NCBI GenBank assembly: GCA_965153455.1
Contig: OZ234497.1
Span: forward strand, 20,267,872 to 20,331,871
DNA from: Sphagnum compactum
Taxonomy: Eukaryota; Bryophyta; Sphagnopsida; Sphagnales
Length of the DNA stretch: 64,000 nt
Direction: 5' to 3'
A model generated the notes under the pieces. That model was not told the origin of the DNA and made no database searches. It was given only the letters and a program-made list of their open reading frames with translations. Both the position numbers and the translations under genes were made by a program. Positions within the stretch are counted from its first letter, which is position 1. Each line of letters starts with the position of its first letter. Below are positions 11,807-24,104 of the stretch, piece by piece.

Positions 11807-14800
11807 AGATCTAAAAATAATATTGGTAGAAAGTGGGAGAAAAACATTGAAAAAAAAAAATTTGTTCAGAGTTTGAAAGGTGGCATTATGAAAATTGACT
11901 TAATTGAAAAGCAAAAACAAAAGCAAGACTATAGTAGAAAAGTGAATGCAAGACTATAACCAAGAAGCAAAAGTAAGACTTAAAAACAACCAAAGCAAAT
12001 GTGAACCACAACTTGAAAAAATGTGCAAGGTTAGAAAACACAAAAACCTTGCAAAATTGATGCAAACAATTGAGTTAAATAGTTTATAATGTGTGAAGTT
12101 CACTTAAATACACTTGTGCATAAGTTGTTTCACACCATTGTTGCACCACAAGCCCTGCACTCCCATTTTCCAGAACGCCAGGAAACTTCCACCATTAACG
12201 ATCCCACCTAATTGCAACGTGCCACCCACAAATCCCAACACCTTTTTTTCAATCTCTAGCTTGTAACCCCAATGCCACATGTTAATAACCTCGACACAAC
12301 AATGCAAGGTAATGATGTATTCATAACTCTTCAATGCAATAATGGCAACACACATTAAAAAAGAGGACATTTGAAGGTGGTGAGATTCTTTGGGTGACAA
12401 GACTTTAATAGGTGAGTTTGGCCCCTTTTTCCAATGCGTTTCATTGCTAACACTATGATATCCATTGTCACCTTTTCATGATGATTAATCCTAATTGTTA
12501 GAAGTAACATTAACAAATTGGCGTTGTTTGTTTTGCATTTTTAGTAGCATTAATAAAATCTCCACCTTCCAAGGTATCATTTGATGACATCCAAGCTTGC
12601 ACAAATGTGAAAGTTTTCCTAAAATAAAAATGTTACTTAAAAGGGCCAAAAACAAACATGATCATTAAATGGACCAAACATAAAGTTAATAACTCATGTG
12701 GTTGAGACTCATTGCAACCTTTGTTGTTTTTACACACTTTTTTTTTAATTTGATGTTTCCCCAAGGGCAAAATGACCGATGAAAAAAAATGGACTTGTCC
12801 CAAAACCAATTATTTCAATTTTGGACTTGTCTGTAAGCCCCAAAAAAAAAGTTACACATCCAAAATTCAAACTAATTTTTATTATTTGTCAATGACAAAA
12901 ACCAATAACCACCAATAGAAGATCTTAATGCCTACAACAACAAGGCTCTATAATTCAAACCAAAATTTGAAAGGCTATCAAATAATCTAAAACTTTAATA
13001 GCCCCCTAATTCAATTTTAACTACATTCAAGTTTAATTGGTGTTGCTCTCTCCACAAACTCCCAACTTTAGCCAAGGTTTTTTCATGCATCATATCCATG
13101 TGAGTAAATTTAGCTCTCTTTTTGGCTGATGTGTTTAGTTGCCATATACCAATATTTTTCTATAGTTCATTGAACAACACATGAGCTTGAGCCATGGGTG
13201 TACACAAGCTTGGGTGCACGAGTTACAAGGTATGCACATTTTTAAAAATGAATTAATGTAGTGAAAATAAAAGGCCAATGCACGTGTATTCAATAATTAT
13301 TCACCATAATTTCAACAAATCCATCATATCCACATACATTACAAAATGTACGAATACATATCCTTTGTCTACTTTCCTTTAGGTAAGGATAAAACATCAA
13401 AATATAATTTTAAGTTACATGATATAGAGGCATAAACGGATCCACCTTCTTGACTAATTGCCATTCATGATTAAATGTAAGTTTCAATATGAACTATTTC
13501 TTTTCACATTTGTGGTAATGGGTGTCTTTAAAATTTCTCAACCTTATATTTACTTATGTTTGATGAATCACGGGTGAATATATGATCCTTGTTTGTAGGA
13601 ATATGCATTACATGTGAGTATGGATTTACATAGTTTATAGTTTGAATTTCTTAGCATGAAAAAAAAACATGATAGATTTTAAGTACATAGTTATGTACCT
13701 ACTACCAATTGCTATGAATTTGGATTAAATGCTTCACATTTTGTAGATCATATGTCCTTATTTCATTTACTTGTCCCAAAATTGAAGTTTCTCAAACATG
13801 CAAGTCCTATGGACTTGGATGTTTTTGGGGCACACATCCAAAAATCATAATAGTTGTTTGTGTAAAAACAACAGGTAATCCTTTCAATTGGTGTGATGTA
13901 ATTGATCACAAGGTAATATTGATAATCATTATTCATACATGTAAATTAGTTCAATACCGGTCTTTAGCAACACTTTGGTTTTAAACGAAACATATTTTCA
14001 TAATAAATGCTAATAGGTATTGTCCATACCAAATTGGTATTAGTATGAGGTTTGTATTTCCTCAAGTCATACAAACTTTGTAAGGTCCTTGATACCAATA
14101 TTGATGTTAGGAATAGGCCTATATACAAACCAACATTCTAAGTAACATCAATCTATCTTTTCCATTAATGTAAAAACCTTTGTGATTTGTGATAATGTAA
14201 ATGGAGGGCACCTTACTTGATGTAATTAGGCATTAACTATGAGCATGCATTTCAAAGAGTGAAAATGCTTGCCTTCATGGGCATTTCATTTTTTGAAATT
14301 CCCACATTACTTTTTAAAATTATTGTGATACCCATTGGGTATCTTGGTAATTTTTAAAAAAAAGTAACATTGCATCATTTTTATGCCATGTAATGGCCTT
14401 GGCTGCTAGCATTACCAAAATCATGCCCACCTTTGTTTTGCTTTGCACAAGCTCTTATTTTGATAATGCTTCTGGCTAAGGGTGCGCTTTACTTTATACT
14501 TAAACCTTCTTTGAAAATTGCAATGCGAAGATATTAGTTTAGTGAATTTGGCTATTAATATTTATATTTGGTGGATAATATATTTCATATGTGACAATAC
14601 ATGCTGAAATTGTGATATTGCTTGTCACAAATCGAATATGTGAGAAAATCACCCTTTTTATTCATCATTAATGGAATAATTGGTCCAACTTGATGTATTT
14701 TTAAGCCAAGACATGTTTTATAAAAGGTGTGAACAAAACATTTTTATGTTCTTTGCATTACAATTTTAAACATGGACTTTTTATGGAATCTTGTAAAAGG

Positions 14801-15858
14801 AACAAAATTGTGCATAATGGTTTCAAGCCATAACTATATCAAATAATTGTTCACACAAATCGAAAGAGCATTATCAAATGGGTTGGGTGAGAAGTAGGTT
14901 ATGAATGAACAATTTTCACAATGATGCCCATTTTCCATGCCCAAGCTAGGTGCAACAAATTCCTCAATTTGAAGTTTGGGAAATTTAGCTTCAAAGGATT
15001 GCAAACAACCTAGCTTAAACTATTAAGCCTTCTATGCATAACTAAGTATCGTAGGAACATCTTTTTTTTTTTCCTTTTTTCTGTTTTGGTGGGGACAAAA
15101 AAAATCCATCATAAAGACACAAACAAGCCATGTGTGAATGGGGTTTTGTAGTTGGAATTGTGCATGCAAAGGTTGTGGAATCTTGTGAAAAGAGGTCACA
15201 AAAGTGCCTAAAATCATTGAGATTTCATGGCTTCAACCTTGCCCTATAAAACTTTCCTTTACCTTCTCTAAGACTTCTCAACTATTTTACAAGTCTCCTC
15301 TTGTCTTCACAATAATTTGGGGATGAAAATGGATTGACCATTGAACCTATATAGTAATTTTTCTTGTTGCTTGGAATAACATGCATCAACATGAATATTA
15401 CACAACCCAATACAAATGAAGGTTTACAAAGGAAATTTTATTGCTAGGTTGCTATTAATATTCCATCCTTTTACCAAGCCCAACTCTTCCTCCACTCAAA
15501 TTGAGTTCAACAATGTGAATTGGAAACACCAAACTCTCGGGATATTAAACAAACCCATGGTGTCATTTAGCTCATGGACACTAAAAATGGCACTTGTCAA
15601 GCACCTCAAGTTTCACAAGCATATACATTTTGGACTTATTGAAGTTTGGATTTTATTTGACATTTTGGATTATTCCATGTTGACATTTTTGAACTACTCA
15701 TGATTCAATAAGACCTTCAAAAGTGTAGCAAAATTTTCATTCTTCCCAAACCACCAAAATTTGGCAAAAGCTAAATATGTTCCCCCATTTCTCATACCCA
15801 AATTCTCTTTCAAATCCTTTTGGGTACCCAATGGCCATCCCTACCCCTCCCCAAGAAA
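11807..15858. other. AT-rich intergenic DNA, no gene recognised
   Basis: About 4 kb without a convincing gene. The 98-codon minus frame at 12,400-12,104 has no family resemblance that I recognise. Homopolymer runs and scattered short words only. Confidence 0.55.
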
Positions 15859-16018
15859 GGAATAATAATAATAATAAATAATAATCACTCAAAAAACATT
15901 TCACCCAAAAAAGGAATAATAATAATAATAAATAATAATCACTCAAAAAACATTTCACCCAAAAAAGGAATAATAATAGTAATAAATAATAATCACTGAA
16001 AAAACATTTCACCCAAAA
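15859..16018. repeat. 54-bp tandem repeat, 3 copies
   Basis: Copies begin at 15,859, 15,913 and 15,967. Each has a GGAATAATAATAATAATAAA-type (AAT)n block followed by a constant ATCACTCAAAAAACATTTCACCC segment. The copies are nearly identical, so the expansion is young. Because 54 is divisible by three, the minus strand stays open as an 18-residue hydrophobic repeat, which I regard as incidental. Confidence 0.9.
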
Positions 16019-16059
16019 TGTTTACATAATATTTCCAAATAAGAAATTTTCTATACCCA

Positions 16060-16560
16060 CCAAAGTGCAGGCGCCAGCGAGGAAGTTGCCAATCCTAAGC
16101 GCTTGTAAGCGTAGTCTGGCGTGCAAGCGAGGATTCGACCTAAGTCAACGACCGCCAGAGTGAGGTTGGCGGGGCCCGTCGTAGCGTGTTCCAACAGCTC
16201 TCGAGGGCGGTTGGCGTGGCACCGGATGATGCGCAATGCGCATACGCCGCAGTGGCGACGGGCGAGCGAGCGAGCGAGCGAGGGAGCGGCGTGGTGCGCA
16301 CTTCAACAACAACAATAGCGGCTCGCGAAAAAGAATCCAGAACTGATGGGGTTTGTTCTTTTTTACTTCGATTGTCAACGTGATCCAGGCACTTGCGCTT
16401 TTTTGCAGATGTTCTGCGAAACTGCAGCCATTTCTGACCCAAAGCCACCAATTATCGATTTTCATCGCGAGGGCAACCGGGCGACAAATCGGGGAATCCC
16501 CGGATCCCAGCTCAGTTACAACAAACATGGCTCCGCAAAGCTAGCTCATTCATGCATGTC
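16060..16560. promoter_or_regulatory. GC/CpG-rich island
   Basis: An abrupt block of GC-rich, CpG-dense sequence, including a (CGAG)n run near 16,262-16,282, within otherwise AT-rich DNA. Overlapping frames are open on both strands, as expected of low-stop GC-rich DNA. A good acceptor-like site (polypyrimidine then TTTTTTGCAG) ends at about 16,408. It may be the promoter or first exon region of the plus-strand candidate gene downstream, or a remnant of a separate gene or inserted sequence. No product is recognisable. Confidence 0.4.
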
Positions 16561-16654
16561 ATGTATGTCAAATGTCAACCCTATCAACAAGGAACCCAAA
16601 AACAAAGTGCACAAGTAACAATGTGCGAGAACCCTGTCTGTAAATAACTACTGT

Positions 16655-16912
16655 TAGTTCACTCAAGACAAGTAAGAAAACAAATACAAATCACCAAATT
16701 CAACACTCCCCCCATTGGCCTGAAAACAAACATTTTCAAGCCTACACTCAACTCTATTCTGCTGAACTTTTAAAATATTGGTCCCTTTCTTTCTGAGCAT
16801 TTCCATTAGTCCTCTAAAATTTTCACAAACCTACCAAACTCTATCACACGTTTAATTGGTAGTTCACTCAAGATATTAACTAAGAAAAACAAAATCAGAC
16901 TGCCAAATCCAA
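16655..16912 (+). repeat. direct repeat of about 50 bp, two copies
   Basis: The phrase around TTAGTTCACTCAAGAC (16,655) recurs as TAGTTCACTCAAGATATT near 16,860. Both copies are followed by 'aagaaaac' and 'ccaaatyca' words. The copies are diverged and about 200 bp apart. Confidence 0.45.
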
Positions 16913-17583
16913 TAATTTCATTGACCATAATACTTTTTTCTACACACCTACACACAAGCCTATTCAACACCCACTGTATGTTAGTACACTAATATTATAA
17001 CCCTTGTTCGTATACAAACAGGGTAAAAAAAATCAATGCAAATCATGAGATCAAAACCTGATCTTATCATTGCAAACTGTGCTGTTATTGGCACATATAG
17101 CAAGAATGTATGTTTGACAAAGCATGTCTGAAACCCTCTAGCTGATTAGAAAGTAACCAGGTCGGTGATCTATGAGAGAGAGCTTGTTAGGGGATAGTTA
17201 CTGCCTTTTGTTTCTTGATCTAGTGTGCAACAGTTACTTTTGCAGGGATGACAAATACAGCTGCTGTTTATGAAATCTAGTAGAAAACTACCGAGAGCCT
17301 CTGAATAATGTCAGAATACAACCTACCCAAATACAGAAAATAAAGGGTAGTTTGATTTATGATGTAATATACCAGCAAAATGTCCAAGAAAAAATTGACT
17401 TGATGAGGAAAGCAGAAATGAAAAATGGAAGGGCGCCAATGCGAGGTCTGTGAAAACCTTTTTGTCTGCATCTGCTAATTAGTTGGAGTGTTGACTTCTA
17501 TAAAGAGCAGTGGGGTTGCTCATCAGGTTCAACTCCACCGAAAGTCACTCGAGAATGATGTCAACCCTGATCCGCAGACTTAG

Positions 17584-19424
17584 GGTGCAAAAAGGGGGGT
17601 GGAGGAGATTGTGCATTGGTCCAGTGAAAGAGGATCTGCTGATGAGCAGGTGAAAAGCCCTGTGGTATAGAATCCTCTATCATCAGTGGGGCCTGACTTG
17701 CGTACAAACAAGAGCTTTGTTAGTCAGGTCTGTTGTTTGTGTTCCAAAGAGAAAGACAAAAAGAAAAAAGAAAAAAAAAACACACAGAATATAACTTCTT
17801 TTGTTTTCTCAGGTGGGTAGAGAGGGAGTCTTGTCTTGTGAGCCTGCTCTGCTGCACGCTGCACCGTTTGCAAAAATAGAAACAGAAGTAGTGCCAACCG
17901 GGACGAAGGAAGTGGTGGGTCCGATCCTGGAGAACTCTTTCACAACCCAACCCACAACCCAACAAATCCATTAAGAGTCAAGAAGTGGGTGCAAAACTTC
18001 AGTTGCCTATGAAATTCCGGATTCTGCAGCTGTTGATGAGGAGCAGGAGACACGGAAGAAGCATCATATAGGTATTACATATACTTACTTATTGAGGCTG
18101 TAAGCAATCCCCAGTCAAGGGGTATTAATAGCATGTTCTGAACCCTCCGAGAATCCTGCCAAAAGAGCTGATTCAGGAGGCAATAATAGCTGGGGACGCG
18201 CTCTGCCTTTTCTGTTTGTCATGACGAGGGAGAGCAGTTAGATATACACCTATAGAATCCCTCAAGCGTGTGCACATGGATCAGGAGCTAACTTTCTGCC
18301 TTTCGGTCATTGTGCCGCGTCTTGGGTTCGACTACTACTGCAGTCTGGGGAGTAGTAGTAGTAGTAGTAGTAGTACTGGGTGGAGAAAAGCGCGCCCGGC
18401 ACAAGGTTGCAGGAGCAGGGAATTAGTTCTAGCTGTTGAAGAAGCTGGAGATCGCTACGACCAACAGGATGCGGTTCCGCTGTCGTTTCCTGCTAGTATG
18501 CATAGTTGCGCTTCTATCTGCTTACCTAATGAGCCGTAGATGTCCCTGTTTTGGTATGGATCTCAAAAACCCAGGCACTCGCCTTCCATCTTTTCTGCAT
18601 TGATCTGTTCCTCATCTTTGTTCACAGTTTCTCTGTACACTAGTTCGACCAAAACTCTGGAGTTACTCGAACTATATACTTGAATAAAATTCCAGGAACT
18701 TGGTAGACGTGCCATGCTTCCCTGCACGTGGTAATCTTGTGCGTTACATGTGACATGAGACCCCGACACACAACGTCTCATCCACATGCTTTGTTGGATT
18801 CTTTTGTGCAGAAACTAAAAATGGGTTGACTCCTCTAGATCAGCCACAGTTGCAGAAGCACCATATTGAAAAAGGAAGCGATGGGCCACAAATCTCATCA
18901 CAGGTACAACACATCTCAATACTCACAGAGCTACTAAAACATAGTTCCAAACCTCTTGTTATAATTTCTTAAGACTTTGCAGTTCTTTTGTGGCTCACAC
19001 AGCTTGAGAGCTAGTACAGGATGTGTTTGGTTATCTTCCACTATCCTGGACATCCTAATTGAACTCCATCATAACATGCAGCCACTTCAATCTCACACTA
19101 ATCAAGCAACTGGGTTGTGTTCTGCATGCACGTCTTTGTTCCTTCTTGCAGGGATTGGCTCCTCATTATCGACTAAGAGGATCATCGGCACAGCAGACTG
19201 CTACTACAGCAGCAACAGCTACTACAATCACTAGTTTGAAGGGAAATTGGATCAGTACCCACAACATTGCTGCAGTGATACAAGATTCAGCTGCAATAAG
19301 AAGTGCAGATGAGGGGGAGGAAAGTAGGTACCTTCTAGGATTTGAAAGGGATTATGTGGAACCCGGACCTAATGTCAATAATAACCTTGATGCTCCTTCT
19401 CCTCAACCTTTCCCAAGCAACTGA
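17584..19424 (+). CDS. candidate spliced gene, unknown protein (3' part)
   Basis: Three segments with good splice borders join in one frame. Segment 18,001-18,070 follows TTCAG and ends ATAG|GTATTA. Segment about 18,811-18,902 follows TTTTGTGCAG and ends CACAG|GTACAA. Segment 19,152-19,424 follows TTCTTGCAG and ends in TGA. Phases agree at both junctions, giving a hydrophilic C-terminus with 'GLAPHYRLRGSS', an Ala/Thr run and the end 'PQPFPSN'. Two upstream candidates also look exonic: 17,584-17,649 (before GTGAAA), and one starting at 17,813 after TTTTCTCAG with a possible short donor GTGAGC at 17,838. The first exon and start codon are not resolved. I do not recognise the protein, which shows no membrane segment or known motif. 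The agreement of phases is what supports it. Confidence 0.42.
18356..18375 (+). repeat. (GTA)n microsatellite
   Basis: Seven or so consecutive GTA/TAG trinucleotides within the candidate transcribed interval. It reads as a serine run in one plus frame. Confidence 0.8.
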
Positions 19425-19429
19425 TGAAT

Positions 19430-20281
19430 TTCTTAGTTGACTGTGGAGGGACAGGAGACAGTGGCAAAGCAAACTCAAATATGTACAAAAACAGAGACTG
19501 AACATGCACAAACATCTGAACATGATTCCTTGCCTGAGAAAAGGTGAGCTTCCTCTCAGCTAATGCAATTGAATTGACTGTCAAATTGCAACGAAGAGAT
19601 TCTGTTCAAACACAAAATGTAGAAAAAGCCACATGAAGCTGTTACCTACATTGGGTTCCTCCTGTACTAAAAGCAGAACACCAAAATCCTAGACTGTAGA
19701 CAAAGTTCTACTATGCTTAGAACTGAACTGAACAACCAGAACTCTGCTGAAATCAACAAGATTGTTGACAACATAAATTAACCAGTATGCTTAGGCATGC
19801 TTGAGAAAAGCCCAGGAATGGTTTTACCGCTGCTACTACGAATTCTGGTAGAAAGTACCATGTAACTTTATGGATAAAACAAGTTCTAAACTAACTGAAC
19901 CTGCAAAAAGAAAATACAGCAACAGACAGTAGTAGCTACTACACTTGCTCCATAACTCAAAACCAAACATCCCACTCATCAAATTCTAATTTCTCTGCCA
20001 CAAAATTCAGTTGAGTATTCATTTCTGCCACCAGGATGCTAGCTTGAGAGACTTCATTTATACTGGCAAACAGTATGCTCACACCATTGAATATTGATAG
20101 AACATTTTTGATTTCCCAGTGACCAAGGGAAGGGGAGGAGTTGATATAATGTTTCCAAGTGCGTAAATTATTATTGTACATAACAAAACAGCATGGGAGA
20201 AGCTGCTTGAAACACACAACATACAATTGAGCCTAAAATCATCCAAGCAGCTGTGACTTCAAGGTCAGATAATGAAAATAA
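19430..20281. other. spacer between convergent genes
   Basis: No coding sequence is recognised. It probably contains the 3' ends of the plus-strand candidate gene and of the minus-strand ankyrin gene, which converge here. No certain polyadenylation signal can be named. Confidence 0.5.
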
Positions 20282-21268
20282 TTACTGTTGTTTAGCAGCA
20301 TCTACCAGCAGTTTGTTACGCAGTTTATAGGCCCACTCCAGACCAGGACAGTAGTGCAGTGGTGGGTTAAAACGGCCATCAGTCATATCTGGGGGCAGAA
20401 AGGCACCATTCTCAAGCAGAAAACGGACTGCTTTTTTGTTTTTCTCCTTGGCCGCATTGTGGAGAGGGGTCCCTGTACCACCCAACGTACACCACCAGCT
20501 CAGAGAATCCAAGAAAACAAATAAGACTCTGTCAGCAAACTGGTTTCTGCAAGTCCATAAACATAATGCAGCAGACTCTTGAACTCAGCAATTCTGTTAA
20601 TGCAGACTGTCCAGAATCCTCGGAACATACATCACACCCATACGGAGAATAAGAAAAGAGTAAGGACAACAATTGAAAGCATTAAAACATTTTAGGGTTT
20701 TGAAATAACATTCATGCACTGATGTACTTTCCAGAAAGTTGGAAATAGCTTACATCCACAGCCACCTTTGGTACGTGCCTCCATGTTGGCACCATGTTCC
20801 AAAAGCTCGTCCATGACAGCTACATGGCCACCAGTGGCAGCCAGATGTAGAGGAGTGGTCCCAGGTGCTTTGGGACCTGAAGATGGCTCATTCACATCTG
20901 CCCCTTCATCAATAAGCCTCTGAACCTGTGTACCACTATCCTATGTTAAGGTAAAAAATAGAGGTCAAACGAAAAGCACAGACCGACCATGGGCAATGTA
21001 GCAACTTCAAAGCTCATCATTTAGGTTTCGCTCAAACATTTCACCTGCAAAACTCTAAGGTCTACAATCTATTCTTCAGGTGCACACTCTTAGAATCAAA
21101 TACAGAGGGATTGAAATAAACCTCAGTGAGATCACCCATTCGGGCAGCAACGTGGAGAGGTGTCCAGCCTCGATCATCTCGAAGACCGGGATGGCTAAGA
21201 GAATCTCGACGTGACAGCTGACGCATCAGTCCCATTGGCTGCTGCTTCTGCACTTCCACATTCGTCAT
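20282..21268 (-). CDS. PIA1/2-like: PIA1/2-like ankyrin-repeat protein, 169 aa
   Basis: Three coding exons on the minus strand: 21,268-21,122, 20,925-20,754 and 20,472-20,282. The donors read GAG|GTTTAT and GGAT|GTAAGC; the acceptors are TACACAG and GGTACAG. Phases 0 and 1 match, and the Trp of the last repeat is split across intron 2. The product has three ankyrin repeats: 'GWTPLHVAA' from about residue 34, 'GTTPLHLAA' from about 71 and 'WTPLHNAAKE' from 107. It ends in the family-specific tail 'FNPPLHYCPGLEWAY' (about 141-155). Size and tail match the small plant proteins that include Arabidopsis phytochrome-interacting ankyrin proteins PIA1 and PIA2 (about 175 aa), proposed cytosolic/nuclear adaptors without catalytic activity. 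The start is the first ATG after the acceptor that ends at 21,291. A light-signalling role is inferred from the family only. Confidence 0.9.
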
Positions 21269-22965
21269 GCTGATGAAGCCCCTCAAATCACTGAACCAAA
21301 CAAAAACAAATGATAGTGTGTGTAAACAGACAGCAGTAGAGCTTACAGCATTGATATGAGAGCATACAAAGTATCCTTCTTCCAAAATACTAGCAATTGC
21401 CAACAGTGACACTCAGAAACAACCAGTAGACTGTCCAACACAGAAACCTGAATGTGTCCTTGGCAAGAAAAGAAATATATAACTTGAAATAGATATGCAT
21501 CCAACAAAGCAGCCTGGCCTAGCACAGTTTTCAATCAGTTGAAAATAGTTCTTGAGCAAAAGCAATTTATGCTCAACACCAAGGGCAATGTGAGGATAAT
21601 GCAAGGACTGTGCACCACAAGTACTACCCAACATATAATCACATATATGTGACATAAGAGTTCAAATAATCTCTAACACAGCTCATGCCAGAGGTGAAAG
21701 CAGAGGGAGTGCTCAAAACTTTGAATGATCATATTAGAAAGTTTCTACAATTCCAATTAGATTTTGGTCTATGGTCTTCCAAGCAGTAAATCAAGATTCA
21801 GATAACAACTACACTCCCACCTCCACCAAGTTTCTCAGGCAACCAAAGCAGCTGCAAAAATGACCAGCACACCAAATTTCAACGGATGGCACACACTTAT
21901 GACTGAGCTCTTCTTATGTCAACAGATGCTGAAACTTCAGCTTCAAATGGACCAATCACATCAATCCCAATCTCAATTTAGGAGCACAGGGCTTAGCACT
22001 AGCATGAAACCCACAGACAGGCCATTCTTAGATGCAATTCTGAAGTTAAGACATACTTTTCTTGGGGTATCTTCTTGAGAGAGATCTTGAAATGTCAAGT
22101 CCAGGCTTGCATCTCTGCATCTTTCTTGACTTTCTTTCAGTGGCTCCGTCATGAGTCCTCCTGCTGCAGAGATCCCAAAATTACAGCAGAATACTCAGGG
22201 TGACAGACATTATTTTTAAAAAACCATGTGTATCAAACAGACCGGCCTCCTCAATATGGTCACAAATATTGAAATCCATCTTTCAAGGATATGCAAGCAA
22301 CAGCTACATGAATCTTTCCCTGTGCAAATTCAAATTAGTTATTGGAAGAAACCCTAGGTCCCTAAAAAAGATTACAAAACCAGATGTACTGAACTTGATT
22401 TCCTAGTGCTTGAAAGAGGCCTGCTGGCAAGTTGTGGCTTCAATGGCCTCCAGTCAGGTTCCAAAATCAGCAGATGTGAAGCTTGTCTCATCAAGCATCT
22501 TCTGCTAGACCCTCCAGACAATTTATTACTGGAACGTGTGAAATCAAAAGCCAGAGGTTGTACACCCCATAACACGGTGTAAGACCTAATCAGGGTCTTA
22601 AGCTGGTTGGATAAACTTTTCATAAATGACATTCATGACTAGCTGAGAGGTGCAGAAGCCTACCGATATCAGAATAACAAGAGTAGGCACACAGGGACAA
22701 TATGGCACGACTTACAATATATTAACACTGAAACAGGTTCTTGGAACAATTGTTGTGAAATTGAATCTCCAATACTCCCCACCTGCTGCTCCTCGCAAGC
22801 GATTCTTCGAAACCTGAGAGAAACTCGTTGGTCTCTGCCTTCTCTGTTTTCGTAGATAAGGTTCTTCAAGCGCTATTGATAGCGGATGCAACAGCCATCG
22901 ACAAGAAAGAGAGACCGCTGAAAAGGATTCCTCTTCTACTTCCCGCGTCAAAACCCTAGCGAACT
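21269..22965 (-). other. probable 5' leader of the ankyrin gene with a long intron
   Basis: The first coding exon begins in a segment (21,290-21,269) preceded by a clean acceptor (TTTGGTTCAG). Upstream, 22,965-22,716 has gene-like composition, starts near a telo-box-like CTAGGGTTTT and ends with a strong donor (ATATT|GTAAGT at 22,715). The simplest reading is a leader exon joined across an intron of about 1.4 kb. Open frames inside the leader (for example from 22,951) would then be upstream ORFs. Transcript data would be needed to fix it. Confidence 0.4.
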
Positions 22966-23754
22966 AAATGAAGGAAAATCTCAAGAAGATTAACCAACAG
23001 CAAAAACGAAAGCTGCTGATGAGAATCGAGAAGAAAACCCCCCGTCTCGATTCGGTTTCTTCTCCTCCTGTTATTCCTCCTGTGACTGCTCTCAAGCTTC
23101 AAAGCACGAGAAGCGCAAGGATTCGAAAATACGGCTGCTGCAACAGAGCCATTTTTATTTCAAAATATCTTACGGTGATAGGAAAGCAGGCACACAAACA
23201 GTTCCGGAAGTAGAGAAAAAAACGATTCCAGGCCCCGGGACACACATTGTCTATTAAGAAGAAGGAAAAAACTAGGAAGAGTGTTTCAGATCAGCAGCAG
23301 ATCACAGACCCCCGCAAAAAGAAGAAGAAAGCAAAGACAAAACGCTTTAAGCAGAGAGAAAGAGTCAGGAGAGAGAGGGCGGGGGGGGGAAGGCAGCAAA
23401 CGCCAGCAGAAACAAGGGTTTCGCAAAACACAAAGGGGTTTTGAATATCCGAAAGGGCTCTCGTTGAGGAAAAAGGAGCGAGACGAAGTTCCCAGAGTTC
23501 CCGAGTTCCGTGTGGAGTTCCCGACGTTCCCAATGCACCCCAAGAGATGGTACTTATTCTATTATTTTTCATAGATATTTTCCCCCCCCCCCCAAGATCC
23601 CCCTAAGTCCTCTCACTAATGTGATTTTAAAAACTCATATTTTATGGAAAAACTATCGTTCTAGATGCGAATTATTTTATTTTATTTTTTCAGATCTTCC
23701 ATAGGGGGGGGACACCGAATGGGTGTTGAGAAATTGAAGAAATTACCTAAGATT
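22966..23754. other. promoter-side spacer with homopolymers
   Basis: No supported gene. It contains purine-rich stretches, a G run near 23,382-23,390, a C run near 23,583-23,593 and a G run near 23,704. It probably includes upstream regulatory sequence of the minus-strand ankyrin gene. Confidence 0.45.
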
Positions 23755-23990
23755 CATCCAATTTTAGAGCCTTTACTTTCAACTTGTTAAAAACTTTCAT
23801 CCATTTGTAGAGCATTTGTTTTACACTTGTTCAAAGCCTTCATCCATTTTTATATGTAGAGTTTATTTTTCAATTTTTTGAAAATTTCATCCATTTTTAG
23901 AGCCTTTTTAATTCTCATTTGTCAAAACTTTCGTCCCTTTTTTTTCTCAGCTTTTTAAATTTTCAGGTGTCAAAGATTTCATCCATTGTA
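23755..23990. repeat. degenerate 45-bp tandem repeat, about 5 copies
   Basis: The phrase CATCCATTTTTAGAGCCTTT or a variant recurs at 23,755, 23,798, 23,841, 23,888, 23,932 and 23,980. Each is followed by a T-rich stretch and 'ttgtcaaaactt'. Spacing is 43-48 bp and divergence is high. Confidence 0.75.
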
Positions 23991-24104
23991 TTTATCATCC
24001 ATCTGTTGTGTATGAAAGGAAAATATCCTATCAAATCATACTAGATATGAGCCATGTGTCTTTAGGACTGCCACGGTAACCAGTTCTGGTGTCGTTGGCC
24101 AGGT

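Noticed and set aside
12104-12400. 98-codon minus frame upstream of the first hAT relic
   Set aside because: It could be flanking debris, but no motif ties it to the transposase or to any gene.
15737-16012. 91-codon hydrophobic repeat frame on the minus strand
   Set aside because: It arises from a 54-bp DNA repeat whose length is a multiple of three. No start context, homologue or splice sites.
16140-16528. Overlapping frames of 61-127 codons on both strands
   Set aside because: They coincide with the GC-rich block, where stops are rare. None resembles a known protein.
23247-23574. Lys/Arg-rich frames on both strands upstream of the ankyrin gene
   Set aside because: They fall in purine-rich, homopolymer-rich promoter-side sequence, have several competing frames and show no recognisable product.
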